The notes under the pieces are model-generated. The model did no database searches. It saw only the letters and a program-made list of their open reading frames with translations, and was not told where the DNA came from. Shown in pieces: positions 35,710-45,062 of a stretch of DNA of 64,000 bases; the first letter of the stretch is position 1; each line of letters begins with the position of its first letter. This DNA comes from Pseudomonas sp. A-RE-19. Its GTDB lineage: Bacteria > Pseudomonadota > Gammaproteobacteria > Pseudomonadales > Pseudomonadaceae. Where the stretch lies: the NCBI RefSeq assembly GCF_019956555.1, contig NZ_JAHBDQ010000019.1, positions 1 through 64,000 of the forward strand, given 5' to 3'. The position numbers were made by a program, and so were the translations under genes.

Positions 35710-36774
35710 TCATACCCATTGTTTTAACGCAATCGACGCCAATAATTCGGGTTGCGACCGGTATCCCTGCGGATTGCACAACTGCCATCGCCAGGTGTCG
35801 ATGATCATCTGCATCAGGTCGCGTTGCGCGTGCCAGCCCAGTTCACGCCAGGCCTTGGAGGGATCGGCCCAGCATTGAGCGATATCGCCGGCGCGGCGCG
35901 GGGCGAATCGGAAGGGGATGGTGACACCGGTAATGTCCTCGAAACTGCGGATGATCTGCAGGACGCTATAGCCAATGCCGGTTCCCAGGTTCCAGACATG
36001 GATGCCGTTTCTGCGCTGCAACGCCTGCAGCGCTTTGAGGTGACCATCGGCAAGGTCGACCACATGGACATAATCGCGCACGCACGTGCCGTCGACGGTG
36101 GGATAGTCGCCGCCGAACACGGTGAGTTCGGGCGCTCGACCAATCGCGACCTGTGTCAGGCAAGGCAGCAGGTTGTTGGGCCGGCCATTGGGGTTTTCCC
36201 CGATCAGCCCGCTTTCGTGAGCGCCTATCGGGTTGAAATAGCGCAGCACAGCGATGCTCCAGCGTGGATCGGAAAGGCACAGATCGGTGAGCAATTCTTC
36301 GATCATGAGCTTGGTGCGGCCGTATGGATTGACCGGTTTGCCCGTGCCCAGATCTTCGATGATCGGTATTTTCCGGGGGGCGCCATACACAGTGGCCGAC
36401 GAGCTGAACACCAGCTTGAAGACTTCGGATCGGGCCATCGCGTGGCAAAGATTGAGCGTGCCGACCACATTGTTGGCGTAATACTCCAGCGGCTGTCGAA
36501 CACTTTCCTCCACGGATTTGAGGCCGGCAAAATGCATCACGGCATCGATGTCGTATCGGCTGAAAATATCGTCGAGCAGCTTCGTATCGCGAATGTCGCC
36601 TTCGATGAAATCGACCCGTATACGGGTCAAGAATTCCAGGCGTTTGAGCGATTCCCGGCAGCTGTTACACAGATTATCGAGCACCAGTACCTGTTGACCG
36701 GCGTCGATCAGGGCCAAGGCGGTATGGGAGCCGATGTAACCGGCCCCGCCAGTAATCAGCGTGGTTTTTTGCAT
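35710..36774 (-). CDS. galE: UDP-glucose 4-epimerase
   Basis: This 354-residue SDR epimerase interconverts UDP-glucose and UDP-galactose. It has the NAD motif TGGAGYIGSH (8-17), catalytic SSSATVYG and YGRTK (Tyr/Lys), and the CVRDYVHVVDLADGH block. It is slightly longer than E. coli GalE (338). It lies 114 bp downstream of the flippase gene and its stop abuts the GH16 gene, so it is likely the EPS cluster's supply of galactose or GalNAc donor. Confidence 0.93.
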   Translation of the reverse strand: MQKTTLITGGAGYIGSHTALALIDAGQQVLVLDNLCNSCRESLKRLEFLTRIRVDFIEGDIRDTKLLDDIFSRYDIDAVMHFAGLKSVEESVRQPLEYYANNVVGTLNLCHAMARSEVFKLVFSSSATVYGAPRKIPIIEDLGTGKPVNPYGRTKLMIEELLTDLCLSDPRWSIAVLRYFNPIGAHESGLIGENPNGRPNNLLPCLTQVAIGRAPELTVFGGDYPTVDGTCVRDYVHVVDLADGHLKALQALQRRNGIHVWNLGTGIGYSVLQIIRSFEDITGVTIPFRFAPRRAGDIAQCWADPSKAWRELGWHAQRDLMQMIIDTWRWQLCNPQGYRSQPELLASIALKQWV

Positions 36775-36888
36775 GATGAGGCGTTCCTGTCACAACGAGA
36801 TTGCGCGAGTCAGGGGAATGTGGCCGGGCAGGTGAAGGTTGTTCGCAGGTGTCCTGAATTCACTGAGGGAGCCGCTATGCCACTGAAC

Positions 36889-38307
36889 TCAGCGGGTGGT
36901 GAAAACCGATTTGAATTCTTGCGGCCAGCGCGGGTGCATTACGCTATACGCCACGGCATAGCTCAGCGCGCCAACCACGATGTTGCAGATCAGGTGCAGG
37001 TAGCCTTGAAAACCCAATCGGGAAGAAACCATCAGGACGATCGCTGCCATGACGAGCGAGGCAATCATGCTGCGATAGTTGGTTTCGAAAAACAGCCGCC
37101 AGCCATAGCCGATTGCGCTGTTCAATCCGCGGATTTGCAGTGGCGTGATCATCACCATCCGGGCCAGCAGGGCCAGGGCGGCGGCCATGCCGCCATAGAG
37201 GTTGCCGAAGCTATAGACCAACGCCAGTGCCAGTAGCGTGGTTGCCACTTCGGCCTTGATGGTCAGGTGGCTGTGATTGACCGCGACCAGTGCGGTCGTG
37301 GCGAACATGGCGGTATTGCCGATGGCTGCCGTGCACGCAAGCACTTGCAGCAAGGGAATGGCCTCGGTCCATTTGGCGCCGAAGATCAACAGGATCAGGT
37401 CCTGCGCCGTGAGTGCGACGCCGATGAACAGGGGCGTCAGCAGGAAGCCGCTGACGGCGGTCGAATCGCTGATGATCGCGCGCAACCGTGATGGATCGGC
37501 GCTACGCCGGGCAAACACCGGCAGCGCATAGCTCATCAGACCGTGATAGATCGCCGTACGCGGCAGATCGATGATGCGCATCGCCATGTTGAACATGCCC
37601 ACCGCATTGGTGCCGGCCGTCATGCCCAAGACCACGGTGACCCCGCGCTGTAGCGTTTGCGAACTCAGTGCGTTGATGGCAACCGGTGCGCCGGCCTTCA
37701 ACAGTTCGCGCAAGAACGGGCCGTCAATATGAAAGGCAATGCGTCGCGGGTCTGCGCGCATCAATACGATAATGGACACGAACTCCATGATCAGTGCCTG
37801 GGCAATGACCGCCCAGGCCCCAAACCCCCAAAGCGCGACAGCGATGCCGCCGACGCCACCACACACCTTGCCCAGTAACGTGCGCGACGCCAGCGTCCTG
37901 AAGTTGCCGGTACGGCGCATTTGCGCCACATAAACCCGCGCCATCATGGTGAACAGGATTTTCACCGAGGCCACCGCCGTCATCCATTGCAGCACCGGGT
38001 CGGGCGTGTACAGCATCACCGCGCCCGAGATGACGACGATGGACACCAGGCTGACGAGTACCGCCGCCCAGAAGGCCGTGCTGATGTGTTTGTCCTCCAG
38101 CCGCTCGAGTCGTACCAGCGGGTCTTCCAGAACCGATGAATAAATCAGGCCGATCAACTCGACGATGGCAATGATGACCGTGCCCACACCCAACTCTGCG
38201 GGCGACAGCAGCCTGGCATACGCGACAAAGGTAATCATCGACAGGAAAATCAGGCCGAATTTCTCGGTGAAGATCCAGATCAATGTAACCAGACGGAGAT
38301 TGGCCAT
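36889..38307 (-). CDS. Wzx-type oligosaccharide flippase
   Basis: This 472-residue polytopic membrane protein of the MOP/polysaccharide-transport superfamily has about 12-14 hydrophobic segments, beginning RLVTLIWIFTEKFGLIFLSMITFVAYARLLSP, a classical Wzx/lipopolysaccharide-flippase opening. It would move undecaprenyl-linked repeat units across the inner membrane. Start at 38307 (MANLRL) is preferred because the membrane domain begins there; its ribosome site is weak and a start at 38373, inside the glycosyltransferase gene, is possible. Confidence 0.88.
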   Translation of the reverse strand: MANLRLVTLIWIFTEKFGLIFLSMITFVAYARLLSPAELGVGTVIIAIVELIGLIYSSVLEDPLVRLERLEDKHISTAFWAAVLVSLVSIVVISGAVMLYTPDPVLQWMTAVASVKILFTMMARVYVAQMRRTGNFRTLASRTLLGKVCGGVGGIAVALWGFGAWAVIAQALIMEFVSIIVLMRADPRRIAFHIDGPFLRELLKAGAPVAINALSSQTLQRGVTVVLGMTAGTNAVGMFNMAMRIIDLPRTAIYHGLMSYALPVFARRSADPSRLRAIISDSTAVSGFLLTPLFIGVALTAQDLILLIFGAKWTEAIPLLQVLACTAAIGNTAMFATTALVAVNHSHLTIKAEVATTLLALALVYSFGNLYGGMAAALALLARMVMITPLQIRGLNSAIGYGWRLFFETNYRSMIASLVMAAIVLMVSSRLGFQGYLHLICNIVVGALSYAVAYSVMHPRWPQEFKSVFTTR

Positions 38308-38320
38308 GGCGGATATCGGT

Positions 38321-39274
38321 TCAATGAGCGGTGGTTGACGCAGTTTCCTTGCGCAATGATCGGGCGCATGCATAGAGGTAGCGCAATGTCGGTTTGCCGT
38401 CGGCGAAGATCAGCGTTTGCCAGGAATACTCCAGCATTCGCCGATACACATCGATCACCTGGGCATGCTCGCCAAGGCGGGAAAACGCATTGAGAAAGTC
38501 GGTGTGGTTGCCCAGCACGAAGTTGATCCGTTGCTGCTTGCTTAGCTGCGCGCCATAGCGGGCGAGGTACACCTCGATGAACCTGATCTTGTTCGGGTAG
38601 TACTTTTTCGGTTGCGAGGTTATGTTGCCGCTGTTGACCGTGCGCTGCAGCAGCACCTGTGGCACCGTATGGAGCTCCCAGTGTTCGGCGATCCGGGTCC
38701 ACATGAGGCGGTCTTCGGCGTAGCGCAGGCTGGCATCGAAGCCGCCGAGTTGCATGATCACGTCGCGCTTGACCAGCGCGGCGGATACGCCATTGACGAC
38801 GTTGGCGTGGATGAAATCGTAGAAATGCCTGCCGTTCTTGCGCCGGTTTTCCACTTGCCGCCTACCGTCGCTGTAATTGATCTGCACGTAGCAATCTATC
38901 AGCCCCACCGGCCGTCCCTGACGACTGAGTTCGTCATACAGTGCCAGTTGTTGCTCCAGCTTTTGCGGATGCCATTTGTCATCTGCATCGAGAAACGCCA
39001 CAAGCGTCTCTTCAGTGTGCTGCAATCCGTGGTTGCGGGCGCTGGCCTGGCCTTCGTTGGCTTGCTGCAACAGCGTCAGGCGAAACGGCGCCACGAAGTC
39101 TTTGACCCGTTGTGGTCCCTCGTCGGTGGAACCATCGTCGATGACGATGACGTGATCGGGCAGTCGGGTTTGCCCGACCAGGGACGCCAGTGTTGGCTCA
39201 ATGCTGTCGGCGGCGTTGTACATCGGAATGACGACACAGACCGAACAAGGTGATTGGGAGGGGGTGTTCAGCAC
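38321..39274 (-). CDS. Glycosyltransferase family 2
   Basis: This 317-residue GT-A enzyme has the N-terminal block VCVVIPMYNAADSIEPTLASL, VIDDGSTDEG and the metal-binding VAFLDADDKWHP (DAD). It is soluble with no membrane helices. It adds one sugar to the lipid-linked EPS repeat unit; donor and linkage cannot be read from sequence. It overlaps the polymerase gene by 7 bp. Confidence 0.92.
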   Translation of the reverse strand: MLNTPSQSPCSVCVVIPMYNAADSIEPTLASLVGQTRLPDHVIVIDDGSTDEGPQRVKDFVAPFRLTLLQQANEGQASARNHGLQHTEETLVAFLDADDKWHPQKLEQQLALYDELSRQGRPVGLIDCYVQINYSDGRRQVENRRKNGRHFYDFIHANVVNGVSAALVKRDVIMQLGGFDASLRYAEDRLMWTRIAEHWELHTVPQVLLQRTVNSGNITSQPKKYYPNKIRFIEVYLARYGAQLSKQQRINFVLGNHTDFLNAFSRLGEHAQVIDVYRRMLEYSWQTLIFADGKPTLRYLYACARSLRKETASTTAH

Positions 39275-40602
39275 TTGCTTTTCTCCTTGGACATCGTGTC
39301 GGCGGGTACGCCCTCGAGCGCGACACCCTCTTCAGGTGTGAAAGGACGTGTTGCCAGGCCAGGGCGTTTGACGTGGTGGTGCCGGAATGACAGGGCCAGG
39401 ATGCAGAACACCAGAAACTCTGCGGAGCGGTAGTTGGGAACGACATACGCTACATAGTTGGTGAGCATGAACGATCCGATGATGACCATCGCGCTGGCGT
39501 GAAACCGTGCCGATTGATCTGCCATCACCGCCCGATAATGCTTGATCAGCGACTCGAGCAGCATGAGGATCAGCGCTGTCAGCTGAATGACACCGCCGTT
39601 GAGCAAGGTTTCCATGTAACCGCTGTGGGCATTGCCGATGTAACCCCAACGGTTGATGAATGCCTCGGCGTTCGGGCTGGACCAGAAGGCGCCGAAGCCG
39701 TAACCGTTGAGGAATTCAGCGTCGATCAGTGGTGTGAGCAGGTCCCAGATCAGGGTGCGGTCGGTGAGTGATGAGTCACGGCCGATCAGCTCCAGCAGCA
39801 ACGCATAATTGCCGTAGAGAAAGAAACAGATCAGCACATAGACAATCGTCGTACCGAGGAACGCGGGCACCGAGCGGTTGACGTGCAAGCGGATCAACGT
39901 GAGGAAGTACCAATAGCTCGCCGTGCCGGCAACGATCATCGCTATGGCGGTGGCGGATTGGGCCAGCGCAATGGCGATCAACGAGAATATCGAGCAGATG
40001 ATGGCCCAGGGATTGCGCTGACGGATCATCGGCAGCAGTAACAGAATGGCAATCGCGTTGATCCGGGCACCGGCATTTTTTTCCGGGAAAATCCCTTTGA
40101 ACGCACCATCGCGAATACCGCCGTCAATGAAAGCGATGTCAGGCCTGAACAGCGCGAATACCAAGCCGAACAACGCAGCGGCGCCGAGGGTGCAGCCGAG
40201 CATGAAGGCGATTTTTTCGAGGCTGTAGTTGTAGGCGACGAAGCCTGCGAAGAACACCACGCTGATCAACGCCACAAAACGCTTGAAACTTAACATCGGG
40301 TCGTAGGACCAACTGATCGATACGGCCAGGGCAAGCATGAACACCAGCAGAAAGCAGTTATTACGGTAAAAACTTTTGCTGATGAAGACCTTGTTGCGGA
40401 TGAAGAAGAACAGCGGCACCAGCAAGGTGATCAGGCCACAGATCTGGTTCACCACATTGCCTTCGAGGTCTTTTTCGGCTACGTCCAGATTCGCCACATC
40501 GGCCAGCCCGAAAAAAAATCCGATCACCTGAATGTAGAACAGCACACCGAACAACGTGAAGGCGTCGCGCAAAGTGGTGTACCTGACTTCCAGTGTGTTC
40601 AT
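39268..40602 (-). CDS. O-antigen ligase/Wzy-like EPS polymerase
   Basis: This 444-residue polytopic protein has about 10-12 membrane segments and a large periplasmic loop around residues 285-340 (GYGFGAFWSSPNAEAFINRWGYIGNAHSGYME in two overlapping blocks). The H in GNAHSGY is the signature seen in the O-antigen ligase/Wzy_C family. It should join flipped repeat units in the periplasm. It is sandwiched between GT genes with 4- and 7-bp overlaps. Confidence 0.88.
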   Translation of the reverse strand: MNTLEVRYTTLRDAFTLFGVLFYIQVIGFFFGLADVANLDVAEKDLEGNVVNQICGLITLLVPLFFFIRNKVFISKSFYRNNCFLLVFMLALAVSISWSYDPMLSFKRFVALISVVFFAGFVAYNYSLEKIAFMLGCTLGAAALFGLVFALFRPDIAFIDGGIRDGAFKGIFPEKNAGARINAIAILLLLPMIRQRNPWAIICSIFSLIAIALAQSATAIAMIVAGTASYWYFLTLIRLHVNRSVPAFLGTTIVYVLICFFLYGNYALLLELIGRDSSLTDRTLIWDLLTPLIDAEFLNGYGFGAFWSSPNAEAFINRWGYIGNAHSGYMETLLNGGVIQLTALILMLLESLIKHYRAVMADQSARFHASAMVIIGSFMLTNYVAYVVPNYRSAEFLVFCILALSFRHHHVKRPGLATRPFTPEEGVALEGVPADTMSKEKSKC

Positions 40603-41711
40603 GACGACTGGCTCCCAAGCAATGCGTCGAGATAGGTTTTCACAGCGCAGGCGCTCACGAAGCGGCCAGCGGCATCGATGCGCGCTTGCCGGTTTGAATC
40701 ACGCGGCAACGTCAGTTCTGCGGCAATGGCCTGTGCCAGTGCCGCAGGATCGTCGACCGCCACCAGCGGAGCGATTGCGCCATTGTCGAGGATCTCTTGC
40801 GGGCCATAGGGGCAACGGGTCGACACCACCGGAGTGCCAGTGGACATGGCCTCGACCAGCGCATTGGGGCTGCCTTCGAAACGCGACGACAGCACAAAAC
40901 AATCGGCCGCCGCCACTTCCGCCAATGGATCGCGGGTATAGCCCGGCAGATCGAACCGGTCGATCACGCCCAAGGCGCGAGCCTGTTCGAGCAACTCGGC
41001 CCTGAGCACACCTTCGCCGAAAATGATCAATCGGGTATTGGGATCGGGCAGTCGGGCGAAGGCATCGAGCAATACGTCAAAGCCTTTTTGCCGTGCCAGA
41101 CGACCGACGGCGACAATCACCGGGGCGGATTTTTCGAGCAACCAGCGGTGGCTCGGATGTCCCGGCGCTCTGTCGCGAAAATCGTTGTCGAGCACCGGAT
41201 TGTCGGCGACGGTGACATCCTGTCGGCGCGTGATGGTGGTGTCGACCAGGTCTTGGGCGACGCCGCGCGAGACGCAGATCACCGGATTGGGGATGAGACG
41301 ATACAGCAGCGGTGCCATCAGATACGCTGCCCGCACCGTCAACGCAGGATTGACATGTTTGTCATGGGAAAACGCGTTGCGCTCGCTGACGTGCAGGCGT
41401 GCCAGAGTCCCTGACAGCGCGGCAGCGGCGATGGCCACCACGTTGACGTGGGTGAGGGCGGCCAGTAGTGCGTCAAAGCGATTGCGACGAAGAAAACGTG
41501 CCAGTGCCGGCACCGCCCTGGAGCTGCGCACACTGTGCAACTCGACCTGTTTGACCCTTGGGTCGAGGCGCGCCGAGTTCACACCCGCGCCGGTGAGCAT
41601 CAGCAAGGTCACGTCATTGCCGGCGTCGGTCAGTGCACTGGCGAGGCGCGCCATCATCTTTTCGGCTCCACCCCCGCCCAAGTCCTGCAGGATAATCAGC
41701 AGCCTTTTCAT
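40599..41711 (-). CDS. Glycosyltransferase family 4
   Basis: This 370-residue GT-B retaining enzyme has an N-terminal acceptor domain (LLIILQDLGGGGAEKMMARL) and a C-terminal donor domain with VGRLARQKGFDVLLDA and the E-x7-E motif in RFEGSPNALVEAMSTG. I start it at the ATG at 41711, which forms an ATGA overlap with the upstream GT gene, rather than three codons earlier. It belongs to the EPS repeat-unit assembly line; sugar unknown. Confidence 0.92.
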   Translation of the reverse strand: MKRLLIILQDLGGGGAEKMMARLASALTDAGNDVTLLMLTGAGVNSARLDPRVKQVELHSVRSSRAVPALARFLRRNRFDALLAALTHVNVVAIAAAALSGTLARLHVSERNAFSHDKHVNPALTVRAAYLMAPLLYRLIPNPVICVSRGVAQDLVDTTITRRQDVTVADNPVLDNDFRDRAPGHPSHRWLLEKSAPVIVAVGRLARQKGFDVLLDAFARLPDPNTRLIIFGEGVLRAELLEQARALGVIDRFDLPGYTRDPLAEVAAADCFVLSSRFEGSPNALVEAMSTGTPVVSTRCPYGPQEILDNGAIAPLVAVDDPAALAQAIAAELTLPRDSNRQARIDAAGRFVSACAVKTYLDALLGSQSS

Positions 41712-42787
41712 TGATTCCATACCCGGTAGTACGCCTGCGCGGCGTATTGACTGGTGTACTGTCGGACGGCGTCAGCGGCCACCTGGCCGCTTGGCGCAGC
41801 CTGGCCTTGGGAGGTCAGGCTGCGCAGCATCCCTTCGGCCAGCGCCGATACGTCATTGACCTTGACCAACTGGCCGAGGCGACCGTTATCAAGCAGTTCT
41901 CTGGGCCCGGTCTGGCAGTCGCAGGCCAGCACTGGCGTGCCCAGCGCCAAGGCCTCGATCAGTACGGTCGGCAAGCCCTCATGAAAGGAACTCAGGATCA
42001 GCAATCGGGCCTTTCTGATCAATGGATACGGATTGCTCATGAAACCGGTGAAATGCACCCGGCTTTCAATGCCCAGGCGGCCTGCCTGTGAAGTCAGCTC
42101 GGCGAGCTGCGGGCCATCGCCGATGATCACCAAATCCGGCAGTGCAGCGCTGCGTAATGCCAAGGCGTAGGCGTCGAGCAGCAGATGGAAACCTTTCGGT
42201 TCCACCAGGCGCCCCACACCTAACCAGTACTCGGCCGGCAAGCCGGAGATCGAAGGTGTTTGTGCGGCACTGAGCAATTGATCGGTGACGACCGCATTGG
42301 GGCAATAGCGAATGCGCTGACGACCCCAGGGCACCAGATCGGCGAGGGACTGGCGCAGGCCATTGGAAACCGTCACTACCTGACCGTTGCCACAGAGGTA
42401 CAACGCATAGAGCAGACGCAGGGTCGCGGGACTGATCTTTTGTTCGCTGCAATCGAGTGCCGCATGACGGCTATAGATGACCTTGCATGGGCTACCCAAA
42501 GTGGCAAACCAGGTACAAAGATTGGCCTGTTCCTTGGCGGCGATGAGGTGGGTCACCCGTTCACGGCGAATAATCCGGCGCAGCAGTACGATGGACTTGA
42601 GCAGGCCGACGATTCCATTACCGCCGCCATTGAGGGTGGCAGTCCCTTCATCGTCCGGCGTGTCGCCGTTCATGACGAAATAACTGACACGCTGGCCATC
42701 CTCGAGAAACTGCCTGGCCAGGCGTTGCTGGACACGCTCGAGGCCACCATCGGGCTTGAAGTCCTTGAGGATGAACAGGATATGCAT
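41708..42787 (-). CDS. Glycosyltransferase family 4
   Basis: This 359-residue GT-B retaining enzyme has HILFILKDFKPDGGLERVQQ at the N-terminus, the donor-site block LGVGRLVEPKGFHLLLDA and an E-x7-E motif in FHEGLPTVLIEALALG. It is a paralogue of the next gene in the operon, indicating at least two GT4 steps in the repeat unit. Spacing to the GT26 gene upstream is 23 bp. Confidence 0.92.
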   Translation of the reverse strand: MHILFILKDFKPDGGLERVQQRLARQFLEDGQRVSYFVMNGDTPDDEGTATLNGGGNGIVGLLKSIVLLRRIIRRERVTHLIAAKEQANLCTWFATLGSPCKVIYSRHAALDCSEQKISPATLRLLYALYLCGNGQVVTVSNGLRQSLADLVPWGRQRIRYCPNAVVTDQLLSAAQTPSISGLPAEYWLGVGRLVEPKGFHLLLDAYALALRSAALPDLVIIGDGPQLAELTSQAGRLGIESRVHFTGFMSNPYPLIRKARLLILSSFHEGLPTVLIEALALGTPVLACDCQTGPRELLDNGRLGQLVKVNDVSALAEGMLRSLTSQGQAAPSGQVAADAVRQYTSQYAAQAYYRVWNQ

Positions 42788-42810
42788 GGTGGGTGCTCGG
42801 TGCCGGGTGC

Positions 42811-43518
42811 TCAGGGATAAGTGATATTGATGGTCACTTTTCGCCGAGCGATCATCAGCAATAGATGAACAAAATTGGTCGGGTAATCGATCAGGTAGCG
42901 TTTGATGGTGTGCGGTTCGCGGTACATTCGATAGAACGCACGCAGGTGCAGGCGGTTGATCGGCTCCGGGTAGTAATGATGGGTGGCCGTGGCCTCTTGG
43001 CGAATGAAACCGCCACAGGTAAATGCCACACCGGTGAAGCCGGCGCGCAGGGCATCCTGCTCGAACTGCTCTTGAAGCCCGGCACCCAGGCCTACGATCA
43101 GGATGTTTGCTTGACTGCGGCAGATGTCTGCTTGAATGCGCGCGGCCTGCGGTGCATCGAAATAGCCGTTGTGATAACCGGCGATGATCAACGCCGGGTA
43201 GCGAGCTTTGATCTTATCGATGAACCGCTCCAGTTCGGCTTGTCTGGCACCGACAAAATAGAGGCGTTTGCCCTGTTTCTCGGCACAACTGAAGACAGAG
43301 TCGGCGATGGATGTGAAGTCAAAACTGACCCGGCCGATCGTGCGGCCGGTGATTCGCGACATGAACGTGGACATCAGCATGCCGTCGCAAAAATAGGCGA
43401 TGGAAGTCGGGTGTCGATCGAACAGACTGCCGATGGACGCAAAATTGATGAAGGAAAATGCCTTGTTGGCGTCCAGCAGATTCGGTGCGTAATGCCCGAT
43501 CAATTCCAGGTCGATCAT
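42811..43518 (-). CDS. WecG/TagA/CpsF family glycosyltransferase (GT26)
   Basis: This 235-residue protein shows the family pattern: an N-terminal block with LDANKAFSFINFAS and a later YFVGARQAELERF ... LIIAGYHNGYF ... LIVGLGAGLQEQF. GT26 enzymes add ManNAc, GlcA or similar residues to lipid-linked intermediates at the cytoplasmic face (TagA, WecG, GumM). Its place immediately after the initiating transferase suggests it adds an early sugar, but donor specificity is not predictable. Confidence 0.88.
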   Translation of the reverse strand: MIDLELIGHYAPNLLDANKAFSFINFASIGSLFDRHPTSIAYFCDGMLMSTFMSRITGRTIGRVSFDFTSIADSVFSCAEKQGKRLYFVGARQAELERFIDKIKARYPALIIAGYHNGYFDAPQAARIQADICRSQANILIVGLGAGLQEQFEQDALRAGFTGVAFTCGGFIRQEATATHHYYPEPINRLHLRAFYRMYREPHTIKRYLIDYPTNFVHLLLMIARRKVTINITYP

Positions 43519-43530
43519 TTGCCTGACTCC

Positions 43531-44922
43531 CTAATAAATGTCTTTTGAGAACAACGTGAAAGGGGTCTTGACGAGAATTTTGATGTCGAGCCACAGCGAC
43601 CATTGATTGATGTAGTTGAGGTCCTGGGCGACGCGCTGCTGCATTTTTTCCAGCGTCTGGGTTTCACCTCGATGGCCGGTGATCTGGGCCAACCCGGTGA
43701 TTCCCGGCTTGAGGCGATGACGGGCCATGTAGGCGCGTACCTTGCCGGTGTAGTAAATGTTGTGCGTGACTGCGTGTGGTCGCGGGCCGACCAGGGCCAT
43801 ATCGCCGCACAGCACGTTGAATAGCTGCGGTAGCTCGTCGATGGAGCTTCGGCGCAAAAAACGCCCAAGCGCAGTGATGCGGTCATCCTCACGGGTGGCC
43901 TGGCGGACTTCGTTGTCGTCGTGCAGACGCATCGACCGGAACTTCCAGACCTTGATCACCTCAGCGTTACAGCCGTAACGATTCTGCTTGAACAGCACCG
44001 GGCCGGGCGAGGAAAGCTTGACGGCTGCCGCCACGATCAGCAGCAAGGGGCTGAGCACAATAATGGCCACGGCGGCCAGGCTGCGTTCGAACAGTTCTTT
44101 GCAGAGCAGGCTGCCGGGGTGCGAACTGATGAGGCTTTCATTGAGGTAGATGGCCGGCATTCGCTCGATTTCCGAGATCGACTGATTGAGCAACACCATG
44201 CTGCCGAAATCAGGGATCCAGACCACGTCGACGTTCATGTCCAGAAGGTCGATGTACAGGGCTTCGATGATGGCGGCCTGGGCCAGGGGCAGGACGATAT
44301 AAACGCGGCGTACATGCAGGCGGGCGATGATTTCGCGAACCTCGTCGATGCGTCCCAGCAGCGGCAGAATGCTCGGTGCCGGGCCTGTATGGTCGGGGGT
44401 TGCGATAAAGCCCAGTAGCGGTACGCGATTGCGTCTGGACAGTTTTCTCGCCAGCGTGTTCGCGGTCGGGCAAGTGCCGATGATGACCGCGCGGCGCTCA
44501 TTGCAGAGTTTGCGCGAATGCAGCCGGGCCAGATTATGCAGGGGCAAAAAGCTCGCCGCCTGGATCAGGTAACCCAGCACGGCCCAGATGATGATCACTT
44601 GACGCGAGAAAATCGCGCTGGTCTGGGTGACGAAGGCAATGCTGATCAGAACGGCCAGCAAAATCATCCAGGCCGCCAGCAGCCGAGCGAGGCCCGATAA
44701 CCACTCATGACGCTTGTGGTAAACCTGCATGACGCTGTAGATCGGAACCGAACCGAGGACGGTGAGAATCATCAGAACGCGGTATTCACTGGTCAGGCTG
44801 CCGACTCGCCAGTTCACGAGCACCATCAACAGCAGGTTGACCAGGCTGAGTGCGCACAGCCATTGGCCCCAGAAGGTCAGGCCCCGGCGGTGTGCCATTT
44901 GAGCGGTGTATAGCGATGTCAT
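43531..44922 (-). CDS. Undecaprenyl-phosphate hexose-1-phosphate transferase (WcaJ/GumD-like)
   Basis: This 463-residue initiating transferase loads the first sugar phosphate, typically glucose, onto undecaprenyl phosphate. It has an N-terminal set of four membrane segments, a central CoA-binding-like domain (VIIGTCPTANTLARKL) and a C-terminal bacterial sugar-transferase domain from about residue 275: FKQNRYGCNAEVIKVWKFRSM, LRRSSIDELPQLFNVL and GPRPHAV. The GGAG site lies 8 nt before the ATG at 44922. It is the committed step of the EPS pathway. Confidence 0.92.
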   Translation of the reverse strand: MTSLYTAQMAHRRGLTFWGQWLCALSLVNLLLMVLVNWRVGSLTSEYRVLMILTVLGSVPIYSVMQVYHKRHEWLSGLARLLAAWMILLAVLISIAFVTQTSAIFSRQVIIIWAVLGYLIQAASFLPLHNLARLHSRKLCNERRAVIIGTCPTANTLARKLSRRNRVPLLGFIATPDHTGPAPSILPLLGRIDEVREIIARLHVRRVYIVLPLAQAAIIEALYIDLLDMNVDVVWIPDFGSMVLLNQSISEIERMPAIYLNESLISSHPGSLLCKELFERSLAAVAIIVLSPLLLIVAAAVKLSSPGPVLFKQNRYGCNAEVIKVWKFRSMRLHDDNEVRQATREDDRITALGRFLRRSSIDELPQLFNVLCGDMALVGPRPHAVTHNIYYTGKVRAYMARHRLKPGITGLAQITGHRGETQTLEKMQQRVAQDLNYINQWSLWLDIKILVKTPFTLFSKDIY

Positions 44923-45062
44923 CGGCTCAACTCCGGGCATGGGTTGGACATCGGCGTCAAATACTGCACGCCCTCGTTCCCGTATGCTGGTGTAGCTCGA
45001 CTGAGGTGAAGCGGCTTTTTGCTGAGTGTTGGAAGGAGGCTATCGGAGATACAGCGCAGGTA

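Noticed and set aside
35752-37236. 494-codon plus-strand ORF spanning galE and the flippase
   Set aside because: It crosses two real genes on the other strand and has no family features.
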